Shown one piece after another: positions 11,801-23,800 of a DNA stretch of 64,000 nucleotides. Below the pieces are notes generated by a model. It was given only the letters and a program-made list of their open reading frames with translations, did not search any database and was not told the origin of the DNA. The position numbers were made by a program, and so were the translations under genes. This DNA comes from Paramoeba atlantica (taxonomy: Eukaryota; Discosea), in NCBI GenBank assembly GCA_977017575.1, contig CDRNVI010000139.1, positions 124,001 to 188,000 of the forward strand, given 5' to 3'. Each line of letters starts with the position of its first letter. Position 1 is the stretch's first letter.

Positions 11801-14800
11801 TGGCGCCATCTCTTTGTTGGGATGTTGGGACTTTTCAAATTGCGTCTTGTGAAGAAGCTGAGAAAGAGAGTGGAAAAGAAGAAGAAAAGGGAGAAGAAAA
11901 AGAAGAAGGTCTTGAAGTAAAACCTTTTATGTATCGATCTTTCGACATTCATCTCAAAGATACCAAGGTATTTTTCTTTGTTCTTCTTTAATCTCAATCT
12001 CAAAAAATCGAATCTAACCAATAAAATACCAGATTGTTTTAGCGTCTGCACAAGAGATTCAAAGTGAAATGGAAAAAGAGCTCTCTCGTCCTCCTTTTGC
12101 AGTCCCCTCACATGTCGATTTTAAGCTCTACCTCTCAAGAGTTATGCTCTTCAAAGCGCCAAAGGTTTTTTTCTCTCTTTTTTTTCTCTCTTCTGAAAGA
12201 CGAGAGTTAAGTATCATCACAGATTCAAGTGATTGGAAAAATGCCTTCACTTCAAATTCAAATGACACCAGAAGAACTTGGAAAATGTGTAGCCATCGCA
12301 GACAATCTCTCTCAAATTGAAAGCTCAAACACCCTTCCCTCTTCTCCTTCCTTTCTCTCTGCTAATTCTTCAAATTCTTCTCTTCTTTCGAATCAACTCG
12401 CCCAATTTGTTGACAGTACAGAAATTGGGGGATTCTTCCAAGATATCTCACAATTCGGGAAATATATGAATTCAAATCGGTTTTCGAAATCAAATAGAAG
12501 AGAGCAATGGCTTTTGGACCTTCAATTTCAAGTTGAACTTCTCTTTTTTGATTTACTCTTCTCACGCAAAATTCTTTGCTCATCTTTTCTTCCTCACTCA
12601 AATTGTTTCATTTCTCTAGATCCCTGAAATCGAGTTCACACTTAAGTCTGATCTGACCGGGAAAAATACAACTCCTGACCCAATTTTCGTTTTGCGAGTG
12701 AACCAGGTTTTTTGTTTTATTCTCCCAAGTTGCTCACCTTTTCATGCCATCTTTTAAATGATTATAAAAAGGTGAACTTTAAAGCTGGGTTGCATAATTT
12801 TCATAATCACATCGGAGTGACAATCCAAAAGGCCCATATCGAAGACATGAGCTCTCGAAAAAATAATATTGTTTTCTCAACTTTTTCTGAGGTTAGTTTG
12901 TAAATTTGAAAAATATTGGATATCATCCCTTTTGTAATTGATTCTTGGATTTAGAAATCAGAATGGGATATTCGTGTTGAAGGATTAATGCGATCAAAAG
13001 CTTCCCCCTCTTATGTTTGTTTGGATGATTCTTTTAAAGTCCATATCGACGCTTCTCGTTTCTCTTTTCGGTCTCCCTTTTTCTCCTTCTCTTCCTCATC
13101 CTTTTTTTCTGAATCCTTTTTTCAAGACGACCTTTGTTAGCGAAATTAAAGAGTTGTGGTGATTCCTTCAAAAGAACAAAAAAAAAGTGGGGTAAAAATC
13201 GTCACTCTCCCCCTCCTTCTCTCTCTCCTCTCTCTCCTTCAGCCCTTTCTCCTTCTCGAATTGGAAAAAACAAACCATTAGTTTTGGATCTTTGTGTAAA
13301 ATTGGAGATTGAAAAAATAGTTGTTTCTCTTGATTTGGAAGAAACCTGGGAAGAAAATATTGGTCAATTTGTTTTGGAGGGAGCCAATTTTGTGTATCTT
13401 GAGGTTTTTGAGATTACTCTTCTTGTTTTCTTGTGGTTTTGTCACCCTCCTCACCTTTTCTTTGTCGGAAAATAGGGAAATGACGGAGGTGAATTTGTCG
13501 CTGGATCACTCAATCGCCTCTCCCTCTTCAATTCCCTTCCTGATCCAACGGGATGGAAAGCAGTTATCCAGGTTAATTTGGCCTTATTTCAGCTCTCTTC
13601 TTCTTAAAACTAAAGGAGTGAATAGGAGGATTTAAGAGGAGCAGAGGATCTTGTTCGATTTGAAATCACTCAATGTCGCCAAGAAACCTCCCAAGCTGAA
13701 CCTCCGATATTACAACCACCTGAGATGTCAGAAAAGGAAAAAAAATCTCCTTCAGCTTCAGTGTCTTCACTTTCTCCTTCCCCTTCCTCTTTGACGGAAA
13801 GAGAAAGGAAATGCAAAGTTATTGATGTAAATGTTGCATTGAGTCGTGTTCAAATTGTTGTTGTCATCCCTTACCTGTCAGTATTTGCCATGTATTTTGT
13901 CGAGTTTGGAGAAATGTTGAAGAAAGAAGGAAAAGCGAACTTGGAAGAAAGAGAGAAAGAAGGGAATGAGGAGTTCTTTTCTCTTGGACTGGGTTTGCGT
14001 GAAGTGACTGTCATTGTTCCTTCACTGAATCAAAAGGTTTCTCTCTTTCATCGCTCATTGTTTTCCCTTTTTTCGAAATGTGCAACAAAATAACTAACAT
14101 ATTCACACATAATTTGATCAGGAAAACGCTTCCTTTCTGTTTGGGAGTGTGGAGTCTCTCAAATTGTCACACTCTGGCCCAATCCAAAAGATGGGTCCAT
14201 TTCTTTCATCTGAGACGACAATATCTGCTTCTCATCTTCGGGTCAAAAATTCTTTTGCGGTTTTCAGAAGTTGAGAGGTGCAGTTTGTTCATTTTGTTCT
14301 CTTTCAGGTGGAATCTTTCTTATCGAAAAGAACACTTGGGATGATTGACCTTGAAGAATCACAACCCGAAGCGATTCGAAAAGTGAGTGTTGTAACACAA
14401 AATGGGATTACTTTTCAAACGCTTCTTTCTCCTTTGGTAAGTCTTTTTCTCTTTGTCTCCGCCCAAATTTCTTCTCATTTCTTGCCTTCCAGGCTACACA
14501 TCATAAAATTGAAAAGAAAATCGAAAAAATAACTGGAATCCCATCTCATTTACAACAAATCCGCGTTTTTTCGGAGAATAGAAGTCTTGTTTTAGAGACT
14601 GGAGATGATATCTCTTCTCTTCTTTCAATCCAAGGAGATGAAGCCAAAGAATTGAAAGAAAGAAGGCAAGATGCTGTGGAAGAAGTGCTGTTAATTTTGG
14701 TGGAGGAGATAGGAGAGGATTGGAGAAGCGAAGAAAGAAAAGGAAAAGAGGAAGAAAAAGAGGAATTGGAAGAAGGTGAAATAGTCGAAGAAGAAATAGA

Positions 14801-17800
14801 AGAAGAAGGAGAAAACGAGAGCGATGAGAGAGAAGACTTCATGTCCGTTTGCTCAAATCGATTCTTTTTATCAAAAAGAGATCGTCTTCGATTCTTGGGG
14901 AGGGAGAGTGATCACATTCTGATTGAAGGTTTTGATTAATTCTTTATTCTTTCATTCTTTTATTTGTATTTAATTTTTATTTTTTTCTTTTCATAGAAAC
15001 GAGCCTTGATGTGAAAATTGAGAAAGTGGAGCCTTCTCTTATTCTTTGGAAGAAATCCCAAAAGAACAAAGAAAAAGAAGAATCCCTCTCGCCTCTATCT
15101 TCCCGTTCTTCCTCATCCTCATCTCCTTCTGTTTTTCTCTCACCTCCCCCTCTCCCTCCTCTGCTCTCTATTTCTCTCAACTGTCCAGAATTAATTGTAT
15201 GTCTTTCTCAACCCGAACTCGATTTGTTATACTCCACAGCAATTTTCAATCTCTCTTCTACCCCTCTCCAAATGTATTCTTCTTCCTCTTCTTCTTTGCT
15301 GATGTTGCTAGAGAGGGAGAAGAAGAGAGAAGAGAAAAAGAGATCCAAGAAACAAAAAGGGTGGGAAGAAACAGAAGAAGAAAAAGAAGAATTGATAGAA
15401 GAAAATCCCCTCTTCCTCTCGCTCCTTTCTCTCTTCAAAAGAACTCTTCTCTTTCAAGGCAAACTCGAGAAATTCGAAACAAGATTTAGGCCATTTGGGA
15501 GAACTCAAGATATTGTCTCTCTTCAATTTGATGCTCTTTCTGTTGAGTTGGACGAGCGGAAAGAAAATAACGAAACAAAGAGGGAACAGAAAGAGAGAAA
15601 AGTTTGTCTTCAGGTTGAGAGAGGGAGAGTCGCTTCTTTATTAATGAGTGAAAATGATCCTTCTTTTTCAAATTTGGTTTCTCTCATTCCTCAAAAAGAT
15701 CAAGAGGTTATTTTTCTTTTCCTTTCTCCTTCTTTGGGAACTGCTCTGACAATTCTTTCAGAAAAAACCTCAAATTCAAATTAAGATGATTGAAAATGAA
15801 AATGGGGAGGATATTGATGTTGAAATTGCTTCTTCTCAAATTATTCTAACCGCAGCATATGGACCAATCATTGGATTTCTCAATGATTTATTGTCAGATT
15901 TGGATTACGTAAATGGCATTATTCAAAAGAAATCTCTCTCTTTTCCTTCCTCTTCTCCAGATCCAGCTCCTGTCTCGCCGTCTTGTCCTATTTCTTCTTT
16001 AACAAATGTGAATTTGTCATTTCCGAAGTGCGAATTTGTGTTCCCAAAAGACCCAACCAACCCTTCATCTGAAGTTTTTATTTTACGGGTTTGTTTCATT
16101 GAAAATGAGAACTGAAAAGAAAACAAGAACAGAAATAAGAATTTTATTCCTTTTATTCTGAATTGATTATTTATTGTGGACAGTCTGGTGCAATGGTAAT
16201 TAGTGCAGTTCTATCACCATCAGATGTTTTATTTATCCAAATCCACACCCAAAGTCTCTGCTTTTTGAGATGTAACTGGAAGAAAAGAGAGAATCTCCAA
16301 ATGTTGTTGGAACCTTTTGATGTTGAAGTGATGATGAATGCGAATTCCCCAAAAAAAACTCAGGTATTCTTTGATTCCAAAAGAAAGAGTTTTTTTGTTT
16401 GACTGAAAATTGGGTTGACAGTTGAGATTGTCGCGGATTGGAAATTGCTATTTCTATACCTCATTTCGTGATCTTCAAATTGCTTTAGGGGCAATTGATC
16501 AAATTAGCACGGTTCTTATTTTTTTTCCTAATTCCTTTTGAAGATAAAAAAATCAAATTTCCTCATCTCTTTCAAATAGATGGTTAAAGTGGGGGTAATT
16601 GAACATGTCTCAAATTCATTTGTTTCTCGATATGGCTCAGATCCGATCCTTAACTCAGACCCACTCCCAGGTTTCTCTCTTTCTCCTCTCAATTTTCTTT
16701 CTTTCTTCTTATTTTCCATCACATACAGATTTCGATTCAAAAACTCTTGTGGCAGAAATAGAGCCATTTTCATTTCATTTCATTCTCGTGGATGATAGTG
16801 CGGGGGCAGATATCCCTATTGTCCAATTTGATTTGTTTGTTTCTCAGGGTGATGCTGCTGGATCCACTTACCAATTGAGCCACCGACCTCTTTCTTCTTC
16901 TTCTCTATCTTCTTCATCTCAAGATGGAATTGTTGGCGCGCGTTCTCCATTGGTGGATAGCTCTGATTCTTCTCTTTCTTCTTCTGAAGCAAACAAAACA
17001 ACAAAAACTTCATCAGTCATGTTCAAAATTGGAACAGAATTTCATATTGATTTTTATAATCGACAACATGGAGTTTGGGAACCATTGATTGAAAAATGGG
17101 ATCCTGAGATTCTTGTCGCGAGAACTACTGTCACTGAGGTATTATTTTGTTTATTTCTTGATTTTTTTGATGGGGGATTCTAACCTTTTAAATAATAGAG
17201 CGAGACAGAACTTTCAAATTACTCAGTCCAGGTTACATTTTACCATTTAACTCTCAATGAGATTGTCTCCCCTCTCATCTCTTTATCTCCCGCCAGATTA
17301 TTACAGAAACTCCATTTAATGCCAATATTTCATCAAATATGATTAACACATTCCTTGGTTCTTTTGAATCCGCACAAGAAGCCTTGAAAGAAGATCGTCG
17401 TGTTGCAGCTGTTTTGTATGTCATTTATTCTTTTTATTTGGAAATGCTATTTTCTCATTTTGTTTTTGTTAGCGGAGCAGATGCACCGTCTCCCTCTAAA
17501 AATCGGCATTTCTTCTACAGGTTCAAACTAAAAATATTTCTTCTTTATTCAAAAAAATCCAAAAATTACTTTCACTCTCACTTTTGAAAATTTCTTCAAA
17601 AAACTCTGAACGATCTTTCTTATTAGGGACCCAGAGAGCGATAATTTATTAAGAGCCAGCCATGTCATTAAAAATCAAACTGGATTTGATTTATCTGTTC
17701 TTGTTCCTGAAAAAGAGGTTTTTTCCTTTTATTCTCTTGTTCATCTTAGCGTTTTTTTCCCTCTTCTCTAAAGAAATATTGTAAACCTTTTTTAAACAGA

Positions 17801-20800
17801 GAATCATATTAAAATCTGGAGAGGTTCGTGGTCTTCCAATTGGAAGAGGCGAAAATCGAGGAACACATTTGAGAGGAAAAAAGATTATTTCTTCGAGAAA
17901 GATACAAATTGGTTTTTATCATCAATTTGAGGTTTTGTTTTTTATTTTTTAATTTTATTTATTATGTAATCTTCACTTTTCCTTCTCTTTTTATTGAATC
18001 AATAAAAATGTGATTCGACTCGAGAAATATTTAAATTTGCAATTTAGGAAGAAGAGAAATTCCAAACCAGGAAAAAAGGGGTCGTTGCAACAGAAGGAGC
18101 CATGGCGAACTTTGACGAAAGAGATGATTTTTTAGTTCCAATTGATCGTTGTATTCAATTGTGCAGAGTTTTTTCTACACTTGATTCATCGATAATAAGC
18201 TCTGTCTATTATCGGTTCTTTCCTTTTTCTCTTTCGTCTTTCTCGATTTTCTTGATTTTTTTTTTCTTTTCAATTCATTTTCTTTTTACAGAAAAGGATA
18301 TCAAGTGATTGAAGTGAGATCAAGAATTGTAATAGAGAACACAACTGGGAAAACAATTGATCTTTACTTTTCAAATTCGAAAATGAAAAAGACTCATCTC
18401 TTGAATCAAGGTTTATTTCTTTTCATTAATTATGAAATGGGATCTGAGAATCTCAAAAAAATATTCATAATTCCCTTGTCCGTTTTTTTCTTGAATCAAT
18501 TCCCTTATTCTTTTTTATCAAGGAGAAGAATGCTCTGTCCCAATTCAATACATTGAAAGAGGGACCATTCGATACCGACTCAAGCAAGATCAATATGGTT
18601 GGACAAAGGCCATTCGTTTGGCAAGTTTGACTTCTAACATTCAAGATTATGTGACAACGTTAATGTGTCCTTTTTCGGATAAAGATGGGAGGTAATTTGT
18701 TTAATAATTTTAATTAAAAATAGGCCTCTTTTTAAAATCTGACACTTTTGTTTCAATTCAATGCAGAATTCTGGAAAATGAATCATTTTGTATGAGACAA
18801 AGAGTATTACACAAAACACCAGATCATTTTTCTATCAAAATTGTATTGACTCCTCTTCTTACTGTGCGAAATGACCTTGCCGAGACACTTGTTTATAAGA
18901 TTTCGAGCCCTGATGGAAGGAAGATTTTGGCTATGAAGGAGATTGAAATGGTTGGTGATTTGAATTCTGATTTTGTGTGTTGTTAGTTCAAATTGTTTTT
19001 CATTTTGTTTTGTTGATTTTTTGACTTTTTTTTTAGGGAAAAGAGGCACAAATAACACATCTCCTTTCTGAAAAAACAATATGGTTTTGTTTGAAATTAA
19101 ATGGGTTTTCATGGTCAAAACATATCCCTATCGATTTTAAGACAGGAAAACAATGCATTACTCTCTCTGACATTGAAGGAAGAGAACTCCTTCTCTGGAT
19201 TAGAAGCTCACGAAAGAGAGGACAATCTCGTTGTTTGACGATTTTTTCTTCTTATTGGCTTGTTAATAAGACTGGCCTCCCTCTTGTTTATAAGGAAATG
19301 TATTCCTCTTTTTCTTCTTTTCTCTCTCTATTTTCTCTTCACACTTTTCTCTCTCAGGTCGCTTCGAACAAAAATGGAAAGTCGACTACCACGACAACAG
19401 AACCTTTCTTCTTCTCTCTCTTTTCCCCTCTTTCAAACCAAGCAACAAGCTCTATGGTATAAAAAGAGAGAAGAGGACTCTCTTCTTTCCCTTGAAACTC
19501 CTTTTGTATTTAGTTTCTCTGGGAAAGGTGAGAGAGAGTGGGGAGAGGGAGAAAGAGAAAGTGGCAGAAGAGGAAGAGAAAGAGAAATTGTTCCTGAGAA
19601 TCATCGGTTATGTGTGAGAGTTGGGAGATCTGACTGGTCCCAGGGATTATTTCTTCCTTCAGCTGACTTTACCACCGCATTTCAGGTCTTTTCTTTTTCT
19701 CACATCAACGGTTGTGACTTGTATTTTTTTCTATTTTTTTGTAAATTGGTTGGGTAGCGAAGCGGTCAAACGCGCCAGACTCAAGAGTTAAATCTTGGCT
19801 GTAAAAATACAGTTTAGTCTTCTGGTCCTTCGGGTTCGTGGGTTCGAATCCCACCTCAACCATTTTTTTTTTTTTGATTTATTTATTTTTTTGGATTGAG
19901 ATTGTTTTTTTTTTCCTTCTTCTGTTTTTTGAATTTTTTTCTTTTTAGATTGACGAACAAAGCTCAAAAGAAAAACGGGGGAGGAGATTTGAAATTGTTG
20001 CTTCTGCAGAACGTGCTTCTGGTTCTTTTTGGAGAACATTGATTGGTTCTTTTTCTCTTCATTTTTTTTTTGTTTTGCTCTTTTCTCATTGTCAAAAAAA
20101 CTCCCAGTAAAATTTGCACCAAGATATGTTTTGGTCAATTTATTACCAATTCCCTTTTCTTTCTGGCAAGTAAGCCCTTTTTTCACCTTATTCTTCGTCT
20201 CTATGATCCATCTTTTCACATCAATTTTTTTCTCTTTCGTTTTCAAATCAAAGGTTGGAAGTGAGGCAGAGATATTGAGAGCTGGAGAAAAAATACCTTT
20301 TCATTGGATGGATAATCAACAACCTCAACTTTTGAGAATTGCACTGGTTCCTTGTCCTGAGAATCCAGGTTTTTTTCTCTTTTGTTTTGTTTTCTCTTTT
20401 GATTTTTTGATTTATTTTAATCTGGATTCTTTCTCTTAAGAAACTTTTCCATCTGGATTTTTGGATTTGAAGACTATTCAACGATTGACACTCCCTCTTC
20501 GATGGAAGTATCTTCTTTCTCTTCTCTTTTCTCTGCTCTTTTTTTATTCCTGAGCTTCAGTTACTCTATTTCCATCCTTTCTTACTCCTATTTTAGATCG
20601 GATGATGAGGCTCCGTATTTTAATATTCGAAAAAGACAAAAAACTTCTTTTCCCTCAAATTCGGTTTATTTGACAGTATCTCATTTTTCCCTTAAGATTT
20701 TGAAATCTTTTTTTTCCTTCCAATGTCAACTTTGCCAATCAAATTCATATTACACTCCAGATTACCCCCATTGTTCGAGATGGGACAACGTTTTTGACAT

Positions 20801-23800
20801 TTCGAGATGAAGGAGAAAAAACTGTCCCCCAGTTTTTGATTCAAAACCGAATCCAAAAGGCGATTCGATTTGGACAAAGTCTTCAATCTGAAGAGAATTT
20901 TACTTTGAAAGATGTTTGTCTCTTTTTTTAAAAGAATTTTATTTCTCTTTTTTCAACTCTTTCTCTTTCCAATTATAGCCAAAACCACATGGATACCAAC
21001 TCTCACCAGGAGCATCAACGCAATGGTCTTTTCCTCAACCAATTGTGCTCAAAAAGAAACTCCTTCTTTTTCTTCCTACCTCTTCATCACCAATAGAAAT
21101 TGACCCCTCTTCTCCCTCTCTTCCTCCAAATTGCCCAATTTCACTTCAGATTATTGAAAATGGGCCAACCAAAAATATTTTGATCTTACCTCCTTCTTCT
21201 TCCTCTTCTTCTGCATCTGTTTTAAAGGTTGTTCCAACATTAGAAAGGAAATCTAAAAAGGTTTTTTTTTTCTTGTCTATTTCTTTTTTCCTCTTTCTTA
21301 TTCTTTCTCTTTCCTCTTTTCTCCAGACTTTTGAATTTTCAATGGGAATCGAAATAACGAGAATGGGATTAAGTGTAATTGACCAAAGACAAGAACTCCT
21401 CTTCGCCACTCTTTCAAATATTGATTTTCGTTTGAGTGAAAGTGACTTAAGGAGACATGTTCGCTTTGCAATTTTAGATCTTCAAATCGACAATCAATTA
21501 TACAATAGGTTCTTTTTCTTTTTTAATTCTCTTCTCTTCTCTTTAATTTTAATATGAGATTGATAATCATTTTTTGATTTGAAATTCAAATAATTGACCA
21601 AATGAAAAGACCATACGAAGTGGCAGTGTGTCCTGGACCACTCTGCACAAATGAAAGACCATTTATTGAGTTTATTTCTGAAATTCTCAAGAGAAATGAT
21701 GACCTTTTGTTTTTTGATTCTGTAACGGTTCTTCTCTCTCTCTCTCTTAATACTATTCTCCTTTCCCTCTTTTCTGACTCTTTCTCATAAAAAGTTCGAT
21801 GTGCAAGACATAGATATTAATTTGGATTCTGAATTTGTGGTTCGTCTAGCAAAAGTTGCTTCTCGTGTTTCTCATTTTATTGATCGCCAAAAGAGTGAGA
21901 ATCCTCTTTCCATTGCACAAGAGGTTTGCTTTTAATGATTTAAATTCGTTTATATTTCATTTGTTTTGATTTGTTCTTTTCTTTCGTTCCACTCTTCTAA
22001 ATCAAAATTTTTCTTTCACACTGATTTTTGGTTTTTCTGTAGTTTCCAGAAATTCCATCTGAAGTTCTCGAAAACAACTCAACTGACTCGTTTCTCTTTA
22101 TCCGAGAAATTTGTATCTCTCAAATTAAAAGTGTTTTCTCCTTTATGGTTGTGAATCAACAAGAAGGAGAGGAAGGAAAGAGAGAGTTGATGGAATTGGA
22201 AGAAGAGGGAGAAAATGAGGATGCTTTGTCCACTTTGACGAGACATGCTTCAAGTTTGTTTTCTTTTGCTAAGTTCAACAATTTTCTTTCTTTTTTTCAT
22301 TTATTTTCGCAGTCCTCTCTTTTCTTTTGAATGTGTCTGATGCTTCAATCAAGTTGAATGAGTTAAATGTCTCAGATGTCTATGTCCAATCAAGTGAATT
22401 TGTCCGCCAAGTTGAAGCCCACTATCTTCAATCAATTACAAAACACCTCTATTGGGTTCTCAAAATTTTTATTCTTCGTTTAATTCAAGAATTTAGTTTT
22501 TTTTTTAAAGGTATTTTACCAAACTTTTTTTATTAGTTAATTGGCGCATCTGATGCATTAGGGTCCCCTCTTCACTTTATATATGGAGTCTCAACCGGCC
22601 TCTTTGATTTTTTTAATGAACCTCTCAAGGAGATTGGGACTGGGAATGTAGGAAGAGGTTTGTTTTCAGCTGAAAAGATTTTCTTTTGAACAAAAAAATC
22701 AAAAATAAGATTTAATTATCACAGGGATTGTCCGTGGAAGTCAAAGTTTGGTCAGTGGAACAGTTGGAGGAACATTGGGAAGTGCTGCCAAAATTTCTGG
22801 ATCTCTTTCGAGAGGGCTGTCGAACATGTCAACAAATTCTGATTTCTCTTCGGTCTTTTTTCTTCTTTCAAGGAGTTTTTGGGTTGACATTGATTTTTAT
22901 TTTCCTCTCTTTCTTTTTCTTTTGGTTGGACAGAGTCAAGAAAAACTGACGCGAAGAAAAGCAACCAGTCTCAGTTCAGGGCTTGGCCAGGGGCTATTCT
23001 CGTTTGGGAGTGGGTTAATGAGTGGAGTTTATGGTGTTGGTTCGCCTTTTATCTTTTTTTTCTTTCTTTTTTCTTTTTCTTTATTTCCTAACTTTGTGTT
23101 GTAGTGAGTGATCCAGTCAAAGGATTCAATGAAGGGGGAGTTGGAGGATTAGCAATGGGGGTTGCCAGTGGTGTTACAGGTCTTGTTACAAAACCTGCCT
23201 CTGGTGCTCTTGGAATGGTCAGCAAAACTGCAGAAGGTTTCCAATCAGTGACTCTTCCAGAAAGGAGGAATAAGAGAAAGAGACACCCAAGATATGTTGG
23301 GAGAGATATGGTTTGCCTCTCTTTTTTATTGTTGGAATCTTTCCACCCTCCACAAATAATAACCTTCGATTTTAATGAAAAATTTTTGTAAAACGTGGAT
23401 ATGGCGCAATGGTAGCGTGTTGGACTTCGGTTCCAAAGGTTGCGGGTTCAAGTCCCGTTATCCACTTGTGAATTATTTTTTTAATTCTTTTTTTTCAAAT
23501 TATTTTTATTATTTTTTTTCTTTTTTTTTTGTTGGAATCTCCCTCCACAAACAACCTTTGATTTTGATGAAAAACTTTTGTAAAACGTGGATATGGCGCA
23601 ATGGTAGCGTGTTGGACTTCGGTTCCAAAGGTTGCGGGTTCAAGTCCCGTTATCCACTTGTGAATTATTTTTTATTCTTTTTTCAAATTATTTTTTTTCT
23701 TTTTGGAATCTTTCCTCCCTCCACAAATAATTTTCGATTTTGATGAACAACCTTTGTAAAACGTGGATATGGCGCAATGGTAGCGTGTTGGACTTCGGTT